A stretch of 64,000 nt of DNA from Podospora pseudoanserina (taxonomy: Eukaryota > Ascomycota > Sordariomycetes > Sordariales > Podosporaceae), in contig NC_085923.1 in the NCBI RefSeq assembly GCF_035222485.1, positions 868,001 to 932,000 of the forward strand, given 5' to 3'. The notes under the pieces are model-generated. The model made no database searches. It was given only the letters and a program-made list of their open reading frames with translations, and was not told the origin of the DNA. Every line of letters starts with the position of its first letter. The stretch's first letter is position 1. This document shows positions 32,926 to 45,118 of this stretch, one piece after another. Position numbers and translations under genes: made by a program.

Positions 32926-34002
32926 ATGGCCGACTTCATCACCAACCTCCCCTACATCGCCCGGGACCCTCTCTACCAAGAAGAGAAACCCTTCTCCTGC
33001 GACTTCGACCACGGCACCTCTACCTTCGCCACAAACCACAAACACGACCGCCAACCTGTCCAAATCAGAGACATAGGTGCCGACCCCTCACACTTCACCC
33101 TCGACAAACACGGCTTCTGCGTCCTAAAGTCCAAAACAGCCATCGACCCTGACGCCGCCCTCGCCGACAAATCATCCATGGAAGACGCCTACGCAGATGA
33201 GATCGTAGCGTTGCTCAAGACGAATTTCCCAGAGTACAAGAGGTTTGAGATGATGAATGTTGTTGTATGAAGCCCCCTTTCTATGGCCCAAGTATTAACA
33301 AGGGGTCATCACTAACATGGAACCTGAACCAAAACCCCAGGTCCGAAAACGCGACCCAGCCTTCCCCTCCCCGGGTGCAGTCTCCATCGTGAGCCACGAA
33401 CAACCGGCAGGCGTCCCGCACAGTGACTTCTCCGTCGGGGGTCTGCCCCTGCAGATCGAACTTTCCTTTCCGGGGCAGTGGGAGAACTTGAAGGACAAGG
33501 AGTTTGACGTCATCAAGTACGAGATTCTTTTTCCTTACCTTATCCAAAAACCACCTCTAACATGCAACTCCACCTCCCAAAAAGCCTCTGGCGCCCCCTC
33601 CACGGCCCAAACTTCGACTGGCCCCTCACCCTCTTAGACTTTGCCTCAGTCGAACCAGACGACATGATTCTCAACGACGACCTGCACCGCGACCGGGCAA
33701 TGGAGAACACGCTCCTTCACTTCAACGAGAAGCACAGGTGGTATTTTGTCAACGGGCAGACGGTGGACGACGTGCTCGTTTTCAGGATCGTCGACTCGAC
33801 GGGAAAGAGGGCGAGTAAGTTTATTTTTTTTATTTTTATTTTTTTCCCCATTTCCCTTTGCATGAAACTAACTGCCAGTCTTGTGTTTGTGGCTGATGAT
33901 GTAAACCGAATAGGGGGCTTTCATTGCGCTGCTAATAACCCGAATACGCCTCCTGGACAGATGAGGACTAGTATTGAGATTAGGATAGTGGCTGTTCGAT
34001 GA
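32926..34002 (+). CDS. asaB/GA4-desaturase-family oxidoreductase (CmcJ-like)
   Basis: Member of the fungal hydroxylase/desaturase family that includes gibberellin GA4 desaturase and AsaB and is often found in secondary-metabolite clusters. Four exons fit by frame: 32926-33264, 33341-33516, 33585-33814 and 33914-34002, giving 277 residues, typical length. The N-terminus MADFITNLPYIARDPLYQEE is as expected. The family core is WRPLHGPNFDWPLTLLDF, then DRAMENTLLHFNEKHRWYFV (the HxNxxHxWYY-type motif) and LVFRIVDS. The last exon reads GFHCAANNPNTPPGQMRTSI then EIRIVAV, the conserved R-x-S-x-E-x-R ending. No other biosynthetic genes flank it, so its substrate is unknown. A MITE lies 137 bp downstream. 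Confidence 0.82.
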
Positions 34003-34138
34003 ATATGCCAGTGCAGTGACTTGGGTAGGCGATTGTTTTCTCCATCTGTAGTAGGTAGGCAATGAAGTCGTGGAAAGCGAACATGTTGGAATTCTCCATC
34101 ACAAAGGCTACCGTTTGAGGTATTGATCAGATTATCAA

Positions 34139-34407
34139 GAGAGAACCGTTATGGAGCCCCTGTTTATCTAACCGACGTCTTCCCTCCACCCGTAATATAG
34201 AATTTAATTATATTTAGAGAATAATTATTAAGTATTTAAATATATTTAATAAGCCTTAAAAGATAGTTAAGAGGCTTTAAAAGATATTTTAAAGGTCTTT
34301 GAATCATCTTTTAAAGCCTTTTACTATATTATAAGAAGGGTAAGTAAATCGGTAGATAGGGAAAGGGGCGTTGGGAAGATAAACAGGGGGTCCGTAAAGG
34401 TTCTCTT
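34139..34407. mobile_element. MITE (family 1), 269 bp, hAT-like
   Basis: The ends form an inverted repeat of about 30 bp: left GAGAGAACCGTTATGGAGCC (then CCTGTTTATCT), right in reverse complement AAGAGAACCTTTACGGACCC (then CCTGTTTATCT). The flanks ATTATCAA (34131-34138) and ATTGTTAA (34408-34415) are an 8-bp target duplication with two RIP-type transitions. The centre is AT-rich with CTTTTAAA-type repeats. It has no coding capacity. A second member lies at 61731-62090. Confidence 0.85.
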
Positions 34408-34563
34408 ATTGTTAAACGTTGAAATGCTTTATGCCTTGCTATTTGGGCCCACTTTCCCGGAATTCCTACCTTCTTCGATATGCGCTGGCGTAAAGGTAAA
34501 CCTAATCTCGAAGTCGTTCGAAATGTAGACGTTGAAAATCTAATATTCGTGAGGAAGTCACTT
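34408..34563. other. Short spacer after the MITE
   Basis: Nothing recognised; it may be the 3' continuation of the relic that follows. Confidence 0.2.
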
Positions 34564-34815
34564 TCAAGGACGCCTTTTACCTCTTATTAGAGAAAGCCTA
34601 CCGCCGGACCGAACAGCACCGTAGCGGTGGTGGATATCATCGAAGCGTGTAATATCGTTGTAGTCGAGCAATCGTAGTGTGGAACTGCAATGCGGGTAGA
34701 AGAAGGCTGCAACCAGCGCAAGAGCACCGGTGACATTTATATCACTCGCTACAACCGTGGTGCCACAGGAGCAAAAAGTAATTGACACGTCAAGGTCTGG
34801 TGCGGGTTTCATCAT
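34564..34815 (-). pseudogene. Gene relic, copy 2 of a dispersed fragment (partner at 3.6 kb)
   Basis: A minus-strand open stretch of 83 codons (MMKPAPDLDVSITFCSCGTT then VVASDINVTGALALVAAFFY) with clear DNA and peptide similarity to 3580-3815. The hydrophobic run suggests a membrane or secreted protein piece. It may extend downstream, but similarity to the partner is lost there. The family is unknown. Confidence 0.5.
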
Positions 34816-35216
34816 GGTAGGAGACTACTGGGGATAAGGGAAATGCTTCGGTACACCAGGCTCATTTGTGATAGCTAATAGGCGTCCGGTAGAGTTGAGG
34901 CATACAAACAAGGTGGAAGAAGCATCTTCTGGAAGGTATTTATGTCATGTCAGACACGCACACACACAGCCATGTGCCTCGTGTTTGGCCGACTCTCGAC
35001 TTCACACTACGTCCAGACCGCTACTCACGTCAGTCAAGTTCAACTGAGAAAAACTAATTAATCTAGTTCTTAACCATCAACCATATCGATATTTACAATA
35101 AAAAAAGCTAGTAATTGTCCCAACCGTTTTCTCAGCTCAACTCCGCATGAAGACCGTCCCGTCCCGCTTTTCCAAACCAAACTCAACGAACCCAGACATA
35201 AAACCATCCTCTCTGC
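34816..35216. other. Intergenic, 3' side of the polymerase gene
   Basis: Contains a short ACAC-type simple stretch near 34955. Nothing else was recognised. Confidence 0.3.
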
Positions 35217-38200
35217 TTAACAAGCCGCCACAACCACCGCCGGCCGGGCTCGGGCCCTGCCAAGCTTGGAGTGCGTCTTCTTCCATATCTCATCAAACAT
35301 AGAGGGCTTGGGCTTAAGCTGCCAGTCATAGAGACCAAGACGTCTGACCACCTGGAACGAACCTGTCCCTATCGACATGGTCTGGCCCATGATGATGCAC
35401 TCACTGACGCCCAAGATCCGGTCTGTCTTCATACCAGCAGCGGCATCAAACAAATGGTCTGGCGTCTTCTCGAAAGAAGCCAGCTGGAGAACACTGTCGC
35501 GCATCTTGGCAAGGCCGAAGCGCGTGATGCCGAGAATGTCACCCTTGTATGTCATGACATCGGCCAAAAGCTCCATGTGACGAGGGTCGATGTTCATGTC
35601 GCCCATCACTTGCTGAATTTCAAAGGCAATGGTTGTGCGGGCCGCCTCAATACCCAGTACATCGCGACATTCCATGACCGAGTTGGTCAAGCACTTGGTG
35701 CCAACCACACCTTCTGTGGTCATACAAGCGCGCAGTCCGTAACCTTCCACCAGAACTGTATGCGCCGAAGTCTTGCTGTCGACATTGATAATTGCTCTCG
35801 TTGTCTCGGGGTGGCCGGCAATGGGCACTTCCGGCAACATGCGCTTGAGGAAGTTGACTCTCAACTGGAAATCGGCTGCCGACTCATCCCCTGGATTGGC
35901 GACAGTCAGCCCCTTTTCCAGAGCCGCAGCGCGTTGCCTGGCCGCCTTTCTCGCCGCTGTCGCATCCTGCCATGTGTTGTGGACGAGAACCTCAATGACA
36001 TTCTTGTTCACCTTCAGGTCTTCTGGCTCAATCTTCAACTTGAGCTTCTTGGCCTTGACAATGGCGTCGGCAATATCGGTAGTCGTTATCCCAATCTGCT
36101 CCAGGTTCTCAAGACCATCCTTCTCAAGCCTGAGCACAATTTTGGCGACGTCCTGCAGCCACACATCATCCACATAGTCAAGGATATCCTTGATGTAAGT
36201 CTTTTCAATCCTGTGCTTGACGGCCCGGGCCGCGCTGACATCCTTAGTATTCTCCAAGACGCAAGTGATGACAGGTGTACTGATCGTCTTGGAGGCGTTG
36301 ATGATCTCCTTGATACGCGGGACACCCTGGGTGATACTCATGCCGGCAACACCGGCGAAATGGAACGTCTTGAGCGTCATTTGCGTTCCAGGCTCACCGA
36401 TCGACTGAGCGCCCACGGCTCCTACAGCGTGACCTGGCTCGACCTGTGCCTTCTTGTACTTCTCCAGGCATAGCTCGATGAATTTCCGAAGACTGGCCTC
36501 CGACACCTTGGCCGTGAGGTCGGCGTGCTTTTGTCCCTTGGCGCGCGCCTCATCATCCAGATCGATATCCATCTCGGATCCACCCTTGTTCACCCTATTA
36601 ACTGCAGCCTGCATGGCAAGGTCGTCTTCTAACACGCCTGGATCGAGGCCGACCGACTTGCGAATCCTGGCCAGCTTGGTGGCTCTCTGTGTGATGTATG
36701 ACTGGACACTGTTGAGGTACTCTCTCGCGGCGTCGTGCTCGTCGACAGCCATATACGCTGCGCGGTCCGTGCTCGTGCGGATCTGCTCATCGGTAAGCCC
36801 AGTGATGACCTCGCCGGTAAGCATGTCACGTCGGACATAGAGCGCCCGCTGTCTGTCCAGTAACTCCTTGGTCAGTTTCTGTATCTCGGACGGCAGCAAC
36901 CCCCTCTCCGAGTTGTTCCAAGTGATGGTCTGGGAGTGATTCCAGGTCCGATCAAAGTTGACAGGCCGGGCATCTCCCTCCATGTCCACTGGGTCGAGCC
37001 TGTCTGCACCGTACTGGAACTGGACAATGCCTCCTTCCGAGGTGCGCACCGTGTCATCGTACTGAGTCGACAAATCTTCCAGCGACTTCATCAAGCGTCT
37101 GGACATGTAACCCGTCTCGGCCGTCTTGACAGCGGTGTCGACCAAACCTTCTCTGCCAGAAATGGCGTGGAATAAGAACTCGGTAGGATGCAGACCGGTG
37201 TAGAAACTGTTCTTGACGAAGCCCTTGGCAGCCGCGCGCTTGTCGCCCTTTTCGAAATGAGGCAAGGTTCGGTTCTGGAATCCATCAGCGACACGCTTGC
37301 CGCCGATAATCTGTTGACCGACACAGGCAATCATCTGGGCCACGTTGATTTCGGAACCCTTGGACCCAGACTTGGCCATGATGAGAGGTGCGTTGTTTCT
37401 GCTGAGATTCTCGGTGCAGTAGCTACCGGCAGCTTGACGGACAGCGCTCAGGGTTCCCGAAAGCTTGGTCTCCAGAGTCTCCTTCATGTCGCAACCTGGA
37501 GCCTTCTCAAGAGTCCCGTTTTCTGCTTGGGAAATAAATCCGTCGCACACCGTCGTGGCTTTTTCGAGGAGCATGAGCTTGTGTTCAGTCAATGCCTGCG
37601 AAGGAAACACATCACCAACACCGATAGAGAAGCCGCGCAGTGTCAAAGATCTGGCACAGAGCTTGGCCAGACGGTTCATCGTGGCGGCAGCATAGTCGGC
37701 TCCATAGTCTCTCAGAATGACATAGAACACAGAGTTCTTTTTGCCCTCTCCAACCGTGGACTTGTCCATGCGGCCGCAGATAACCTCGGAGTTGCGAACA
37801 ACAAGGAACGAGTCGTCAATGTCCATGTCTGGAGGCTGGAGGTTTCCTTTGTTGTAGACCTTGTTCTTGGCATCGAGGTTGACCAAGACAGGCGACTCCT
37901 TGTTGGGCCGCATCATGACGTTGAAGATTTGCTTGCCAGTCCAGAGAGCTTTGGGCTTGAGGATGGCAGGAGGCGGAAGCTCGAGATAGGTATCGCCAAG
38001 AAGCATCTGTGTGCAAATGTAGGTAAAGTTGCTTCTGTCGTAGAACCTATCTTTGCCGCTCAACAGATAAGCAGCGGTAATAAAATCCTGGGTGGCGGCA
38101 ATGATGGGCTCGCCGTTTTTGGGAGTACACAAATTGTTCTTGACGCCCATCAGGTTGATAGCCTCTGCTCTCGCCTCCTCTGTCTGTGGGACGTGAAGGT

Positions 38201-39842
38201 TCATCTCATCACCGTCGAAATCGGCATTGTATGGCGAGCAAACACACTCGTTCAGCCGGAACGTCCTCCAAGGTCTGATCTTTGCGTAATGGCTCATGAT
38301 ACTCAGTTTGTGAAGTGAGGGTTGACGATTGAACAGGACGATGTCGTTGTCTTCGAGATGCCGTTCTACAACATCTCCAATCCGGAGGTTGTCCGCATTC
38401 TTCTCAAGGATGTGAGGCTTCATGTGCTTCAAGAGAAACTTCATCTCATTCTCTTCGCCTTGGTTCTTGGTGATTTGCAACGCGCCAGGGTATTCAGTCG
38501 GGCCGTTTCTCACACAAGCCTTGAGTTTTTGAATGTTGTTCGCGTGAACGCGCTCGGGGTATGTGAGGTTCTTGGCGACACGTTCGGGGACGGCCACCTG
38601 TTCAATGCTCAGATTCGGATCGGGGGAGATGACAGTACGCCCACTGAAGTCAACACGTTTGCCCGAGAGATTGCCACGGAAGCGCCCCTGCTTTCCCTTG
38701 AGACGTTGGCAGAAGCCACGAGTAACCTTGCCAAAGCCTTGCTGGACGAGGCCAGGCACATCACTGTTGACGTACATGCCGACCTGCAGCTGAAGGAATT
38801 CCCACTGCTCCATGAGGGAAGGAAGCGGCGCACCCTTTAGCATAGCTTCGCGCAAATGTGCGCTATAGATGACAATTTCGGCCAACTTTGTGGTAATGTC
38901 GTCTTCGTTGCTTGCGCTTTCCTGGGCGACCGATGGTCTGATACAAAGGGGGGGGGCTGGGAGGTACCGCCAGAGAAACATCTCGGGTCGTCCTTCGGCA
39001 GGATCTAGGCCCAACAGCTCGCAATCGACCGAGTTGATCTCCTTGAACAGGTTGAGAACCTTGAGGGGATGCATATCATCCATGGCACGGCGGGTGTGCT
39101 TTCCAAGCTCTGCGAAATGAGCCTTGGCGCTCTCAAAGGAGGCATCGAACTCGATCTTGCTTTCGGGTGCCACCTTCTTCTGGGCCGTCGACTTGTTGTA
39201 GGCCACAAACTTGTCATGGACAAGCTTCATGCAACTCAGCTTTCGGATGGTTCCCTGCAGGTCACCGCAGTGGTAGCAGTTCCTCACTTTCCGGCACTGC
39301 TCGTTGATGCGCTTGAGTACGGCCGTACGCGCCATGTTGTCCTGTTCCCGGCGGAGTGATCTGAGGAACCGGCGGCGCTCCTCGTTGGTCAGGAGGATCC
39401 TGGAGCATGATTTGCAAATGTTTTGCAGGGTCGCCTGGATGTATTTGAGATAGCCAATGTGAAAGACGGGGAGTGGAAGTTTGACGTGACCAAAATGACC
39501 AGGGCAGCCCATCAGATCTTGGTGGCAGGTGTGGCATTTCGCATCGGGTTTCGGGCTCGAGGTTCCCTTTGGGGGACAGGTTAGCTATGACATGGGACAA
39601 AGCATGACGAAGGAAGTGTTGATACTCACCAGGCGGGGATCGAGGGGTCCATGCTTGAAGGGAGCTCGATTGTTTTCGACATCGTAGAGCAGATTGTCGG
39701 AGACCTCGAGCACACCTTGATTAAGAATGTCTTGGGTGGATTGAATGCCGAACTTGAGGGCCTTGAAGCGCTTTGGGAGCTGGTCCTTCACCAAGGTCTT
39801 GCGGTTCTCGGAGGCCCTGCCGGCCTCGACTTCCGACTCCAT
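35217..39842 (-). CDS. RPC1: DNA-directed RNA polymerase III largest subunit (RPC1)
   Basis: Catalytic subunit of nuclear RNA polymerase III, which makes tRNA, 5S rRNA and U6. Exon 1 is 39630-39842 (MESEVEAGRASENRKTLVKD) and exon 2 is 35217-39566, separated by a 63-nt intron. The total is 1520 residues, close to yeast Rpo31. An upstream in-frame ATG exists, but the one at 39842 gives the usual N-terminus. The zinc-clamp region reads KCHTCHQDLMGCPGHFGH. The catalytic loop SPYNADFDGDEMNLHVPQTE (about residue 515) holds the three Mg-binding Asp. LMGVKNNLCTPKNGEPIIAA is characteristic of Pol III rather than Pol I or II. The bridge helix and trigger loop follow, including GAVGAQSIGEPGTQMTLKTF HFAGVAG. 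The C-terminus stops at ARARPAVVVAAC without a heptad CTD. The large antisense open frames here are shadows. Confidence 0.95.
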
Positions 39843-40864
39843 TTTGTGATGTGATTGTGTGGTGTGGTGTGGTTGTGTGGTCGCGGCGAGATGGAACAAC
39901 GAATTGCCCCTCAAGGTAGCTATGCTACCTGCTCATAGCGGGCTCGCCGGGAATGTGTCGATGGAGATGGCGACGTCTAAGTTGCTGCTGCTGTTGGTGA
40001 GATTGAGAGTAAAAGAAATACCAGCGGAGGGGTGTGGAATTGTGGGATAACTGCTTGATTTTCCCAGCAAAGTGTGGCTGGTTGGCGACGACAAGTGGTT
40101 CAAGTTTCGAGGCGTGTCAAAAGTGGTTCGCGATTGCAGCCGAGAATAATTTTGTCGGCGCAAGGCGGGGCAAGGCTAAGCAACTGAATGACTCCAATCC
40201 CGAAAGATGTGCCCCACCATCCCATGCACCCACCCCTGACACTTTTGGTGCAGGCGCATGGATCAACTGAGGATCAGCTGTACTTGAGGTCTTGGCAGAT
40301 ATACTTTATTTCTGCCTGTTCCAGTGCGGGAAGGAAAGTACCGGGGCACAGTCTCCAAGTTTCCCAGCCTGCCGGGAAGGCTGCGGGGCAACGGTTTTTC
40401 TGCGTCCAATCAACAGCAGTTCTCCAAGCACCCTCCGTCATCATTTGCTGCTGCCGGTCGTTGCGGATGTCACGAGCTTTGGCCGGAGAGATGTCCAGGG
40501 CGTGGGCCGAAACAAGAGACCACGTTCTTGTGTTGGACCTGTTTTCCTGGCTTTGATGAAAAGGTGCTAAAAATATTGAGCAGAAGAACCACACAATAAA
40601 TTCTTCCTCCGTTGTTTAGAAACTTTCCTTTGCGCATTCCTTCAGCCTCTAGTTGCTGTGCCAAATCCTTCCCTGGTCTCGAGCAAGCTAAGCGAATCAA
40701 CAACTGGCATCAAAAGCTGCATGCCTCATCGCTTGATCCGGCCGAGGAGAGCTGTTGGGCGATCCTTACAACGCTACCCTTTCTTTTCAAACCGTCGATA
40801 TATTTGGAAGACTGCGAGCGGCTTTCCCAAACCGAATTCTGGGTCACCCAGACATCCCGGAGCT
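39843..40864. other. Divergent promoter region between RPC1 and the DDHD gene
   Basis: About 1 kb shared upstream sequence. An open frame in phase with the DDHD gene continues upstream from 40865 to 40658, so a longer N-terminus is possible. No RNA gene was seen. Confidence 0.35.
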
Positions 40865-43800
40865 ATGGCTTCCACGCCGGCCCCAAATACTGCTGTCGAG
40901 AAGAAGGTTGAGAAGTCATATCTTGCTTCCGCCGTCGACTCGATCAATCCCTGGGCTGGACCTCGCAGTGCAACTCCCACGCCGAAAGATCCTCAGCCAG
41001 CCCTCGCCCCCTCCACTACCGTCGACCATACATTGAATCCCTTTTATGGCCAAAGCTTCAAACGATATCCACCAGACTGTCCCCCGCCCAATATACAGTG
41101 GTTCCATGCTGTTGACGTGAGTGTTTCTTTGGAAAGTGTTGGAAGATTCAAACTAATTTTGAGCATTGGCTTTAGGTGCCAAAACGCAAGCCTAAGTTTA
41201 TGATCACCAAGGCCGCTTCCGATGCCAAACCTGCCCAGCCAAAGAAATACGTCGCCTTTGATCCCCGAGATTCGCGAGCCGTGGAGGCCGCATACCAGGC
41301 TAGACTACAGGAGCTCGAGGAGGAACGGAACGCTTTCACCGGGAATGCGCTTGCTCGCACAGGGACTAAGCGCCCACGGGCTGTGTCTGGCGAGGGAGAA
41401 AAAGACACAGACAGTAGCGGATCCAAAACAAGAGTGCCCGTAAACGAAGACTTCTTGTTCGATGTGGATATTGAAGAGCGCGAACTTGCGCCCATTTACT
41501 GGGAGGGTCCCGTGTACGAGGTCCGGCGCGGAAGTTGGTTCTATCAAGAGGGCTCCACGCTCCGACCTTGTGAGGAGAATCTGGCTGCTCAACTTGAGGA
41601 GGGATATCTCAAGGTCAAGCCATGGCGATACCCGAAGGCACCCTCGAACCCGTCAACGAAGGGACCAACACCCAAGGGTTCTTCGGAGAACTTGAAGATT
41701 GTCGATGAATCCCAGGCCAAAACCAGCCCAAAGACTGCAGCCAGTGTACCCCAACATCAACCGCAGACCTATCGGTTGTTCGGTAGTTATATGAACAGCG
41801 TGGCAACGTATCAGGATTCTAATACAGCGTGGTTGTCCTCTGATGGGATGTTGTCGTGGGTTACATCGACAATGTACGAAAGGTTTGCAGGTGGTGGATA
41901 CATGAGTGGTGTGAAACTAGTGCGAGGGTACACTGAGGCGAAGAAGCTCAAGGAAAAGGATGAGAAGCGGCCAGTGACACCAGCGGGATCAAAATCAACA
42001 TCCAACGAGAAGGGCGATGAGACCCCAAAGGCCCTCAAGAGGCGATCTGCACCGCCCACGAGCGTGCGGCCCAGTCTGGATGAGGGTGCAGACATGGAGC
42101 CCGACAATCCTCGGAACTCTTTATCTCGCCAACTGTCCAATTTGATGGAGCGGGCAGAGGACCCAGAAGCTGAAGCCGAGGCTATCAGGGTGCGAGAAGA
42201 GAAGGAGATGATGGGCGATTACAATACCAACGCTGGTGAGAACCAAGGCCGTGATATCGAGCATCTGGTGTTGGTGACACATGGCATCGGGCAGTTGCTA
42301 TCTCGCAGGATGGACAGCATCAACTTTGTTCACGATGTGAATATTCTTCGCAAGAATCTCAAGAATGTGTACTCTGTATCCGCAGATTTACGGGCACTCA
42401 ATTCTGAGATTGGGGAAAGCGGACCAGGTAACTGTCGAGTTCAGGTGCTGCCTGTGGTCTGGCGCCACCGTCTCGACTTTCCCAAGCGCAAGCCAAGAAG
42501 AGGAGAACACGATCTCGCCGAGGCATTTGATGAGGAGGACGAGTACCCGTCTCTGGAGGATATCACCATTGAAGGCCTCGCTTTCGCCCGTTCCCTTATT
42601 TCTGACCTCGCCCTCGACGTGCTTCTCTACCAGAGCGCCTACCGGGAGCAAATCGCCGACATTGTTGTCAAGGAATCCAACCACATCTACAGGACCTTCA
42701 AGGAACGCAACCCAGAGTTCAAGGGCAAAGTCCACATTGTGGGGCATTCCCTCGGCTCAGCCATCATGTTTGACATTCTCTGCCGACAAAAGAAAAGGGC
42801 ACCTGCCGCTTCGCTGCCGCGAAACCCTTTGAGAATCTGGCCTGCTGCCTCTTCAGAAGATAGATTCGAACCAAAGGAGAGCAGAGATCTGGCTTTCGAC
42901 TTTGACGTGGCGGACTTTTATTGTCTAGGGTCACCGATCGGGTTGTTCCAGATGCTCAAGGGGAGGACAATTTCCGCTAGGAATCTGCCCAATGCTGTCC
43001 CGTCGGAGAGCCCACTGAATCCGGATTACATGGAGGATCCCTTTTTGTCTGCACCGGCGTATTCGTATGCTAGCGATCAACACCTCTCTCCTATTACTGG
43101 CCACCCGTTCAGTGTCTCCTCTCCCAAAGTCTCTCAGTTGTTCAACATTTTCCACCCGTCGGATCCGATCGCGTACCGACTTGAACCGTTGATATCCCAG
43201 GCCATGTCTACTCTCAAGCCGCAGGCATTGCCCTATACAAAAAAGACCATCTTTGGGAGTGTAGCCCCTCAAGGGCTGACGGGCTTGGGGGCAAAGGTTG
43301 GGCAGAGCGTGACAGGGTTGTGGAGCAGTTTCTCTGCTGGGATCGCGAGCAGCTTGCTGAATCGGAGCTTGGGGCTGACGCAGGAGGATGTGAATAATAT
43401 CAATGCTTCGCATCATCGGGAGAGGGAGTTGAGTCTCAGTCCGGTTGGGTCGCCGGGTAGTGGTGCGTGGAAGGAGAAGCAGCTTGGGGCGGCGGAGGGG
43501 GGGGGCAACAGTAAGATGGAGGATCATGTGGAAAAGAGCGAGAAGACGGCGGAGAGGCAGATGGCGATTGCGGCGGTTACGGGGGGAGGGAAGGATGGGG
43601 GGGCGTTGATTGATGAGGAGTTGGAGACGTTGTTTAGTCGGTTTCAGAAGAGTAGGGTTGAGAGGGTGGATGGTGGTGGGGGGGAGAAGGGGGATGGGAA
43701 TGGGGGGGATGTGCTGACGAAGGAGAGGTGGTTGGAGGAAGAGAGGAAGGCGCAGAGGATGAGGAGGGAGGAGGGGAAGATTAGGGGGTTGAATAGGAAT

Positions 43801-44013
43801 GGGAGGGTGGATTATTGTATTCAGGAGTAAGTGAACTGGCATGAGGGTGGGGAGATGACGATGGTGCTAACGTGGAATTGTAGGAGTGTGCTTGACTTTA
43901 ACCCGATGAACACGATTGCGTCGCATATGAGTTATTGGGCGGATGAGGATGTGGCTCATTTTGTCCTTTCGCAGCTGTTGCAGGGGGAGAGGGTGAGGAC
44001 GCCGAGGGTGTGA
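40865..44013 (+). CDS. DDHD-domain phospholipase (PA-PLA1 family)
   Basis: Intracellular phosphatidic-acid-preferring phospholipase A1 family, acting on membrane lipids. Exons 40865-41116, 41176-43826 and 43884-44013 give 1010 residues. The N-terminal half is a WWE-like, disordered-rich region (RGSWFYQEGSTLRPCEENLA). The lipase motif KVHIVGHSLGSAIMFDIL (about residue 605) carries the nucleophile Ser in GHSLG. The DDHD domain begins FDFDVADFYCLGSPIGLFQM and continues through LFNIFHPSDPIAYRLEPLI. It resumes after a long insert with DYCIQESVLDFNPMNTIASH (across the last intron), then MSYWADEDVAHFVLSQLL. The insert (about residues 800-960) is Gly/Lys/Glu-rich and low complexity. The start at 40865 (MASTPAPNTAVEKK) is the most likely, though an in-phase ATG occurs upstream. 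Confidence 0.92.
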
Positions 44014-44317
44014 TGATAGTGTGTGATGGTAATGAATGTATGTATGATGAGACGGGTGAAATTGGGAAGAGGAATGGATGGATGGATATACCCTTATTGT
44101 TACAGAGAGATAGAAACTGTTTGATGTTTGGGCATAGGAGAGGTGGTGCTTTTGACATGAAGGAACAGATCCGATGTTCACTGTAGGGTATGTATGTATT
44201 ATCAACGCTTTTGATATCTCTAAACAGCCAGCCGCTTTTTATGTATCCCATCCCATTGTTGGTATCATATGCTATGCCCATCCACCCCTTCATCTCCATC
44301 CTTTCATCTCCATCCCC
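44014..44317. other. Convergent 3' regions
   Basis: Tail-to-tail spacer between the DDHD gene and the minus-strand RING-like gene. It contains short GGATGGATGGATG-type tandem stretches. No gene. Confidence 0.4.
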
Positions 44318-45118
44318 TCAAATCATCCCCAACATCTCCGCATAACTCCCCCATGCGCCCCCCAACTCCTGGCACAAATCCCCCGCCGTCCTCCCCTTCC
44401 CATCCTTAATAAACCTGACATCCTCCTCCTGGGGAACCGTCCCCCGTCTCGGCAGGCCCACACCCTCACAACTCTGCATCACCTGCTCTGGAAAAACAGA
44501 AGTGTGAACCCCGCTCTCGAGCCACAAAAGCAGCCAAAATACCTCCTCCTGCTCGTTCTCAAGAGCGAGGTGCATCGCAGTCTTGGACTCGTTCAAAGGG
44601 TCCTGCCAGCAGAGGAGCTGAGGCAGAGAAAGGGTGATGTCCTCGTCAGCGTCGACATCAGCCAACAACTCAAGAATGCCGGCCGTGTCCCCCTCGCTGG
44701 CGAGGGTGTGGAGGGCTTTGGCGGGGCGGAACTGGGGGTTGGCGGAGAGGTAGGCTTCTTCGGTTAGGTGGGGGAGGATGTTGAGGTTTTCTTGAACGCC
44801 GCCTTCGTTGGTGTAGGTTGTGAGGATTTGGGCGGCTTGGGAGGTGGGGAGGAAGGGGTTGGTGGAGGAGCCTGAGGCGGAACCGGAACCGGTGGGGGGG
44901 TTGGAGGGGAGGTAGGTGGTGCAGGAGGGGCAGCTGAGGGTGAGGGCGACGGTGGAGGAGAGGTCGAGGAGGCATTGCCAGTGGAAATGGCATTGGCAAG
45001 GGAGGTGGAGGTCGTCGGGGATGGGGGGTTGGTCTGCAGGGGGGGGGAGGGACTCGTCTTCTGAGTCGGACTCGAATTGGAGGATTAAGGGTTGGTGGCA
45101 GGATTTGCAGAGGGACAT
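44318..45118 (-). CDS. RING-like zinc finger and ankyrin-repeat protein
   Basis: 266 residues in one frame. The N-terminus MSLCKSCHQPLILQFESDSE and the following CQCHFHWQCLLDL and LSCPSCTTYLP provide the paired Cys/His spacing of a RING- or PHD-like zinc site, suggesting a ubiquitin-ligase type role. A Ser/Gly/Pro linker follows. The second half shows ankyrin-like units: KALHTLASEGDTAGILELLA, then NESKTAMHLALENEQEEVFW. The C-terminus reads DGKGRTAGDLCQELGGAWGS, a helix pair typical of the last repeat. I know no named orthologue. It lies head-to-head with fimbrin. Confidence 0.75.
   Translation of the reverse strand: MSLCKSCHQPLILQFESDSEDESLPPPADQPPIPDDLHLPCQCHFHWQCLLDLSSTVALTLSCPSCTTYLPSNPPTGSGSASGSSTNPFLPTSQAAQILTTYTNEGGVQENLNILPHLTEEAYLSANPQFRPAKALHTLASEGDTAGILELLADVDADEDITLSLPQLLCWQDPLNESKTAMHLALENEQEEVFWLLLWLESGVHTSVFPEQVMQSCEGVGLPRRGTVPQEEDVRFIKDGKGRTAGDLCQELGGAWGSYAEMLGMI

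Noticed and set aside
35271-36473. 400-codon plus-strand open frame
   Set aside because: Exactly antisense to the conserved RPC1 coding region. Its translation has no domain and reflects codon bias of the real gene. The same applies to 37188-38318.
42931-43842. 303-codon minus-strand proline/leucine-rich open frame
   Set aside because: Antisense shadow of the DDHD gene's G-rich low-complexity region.
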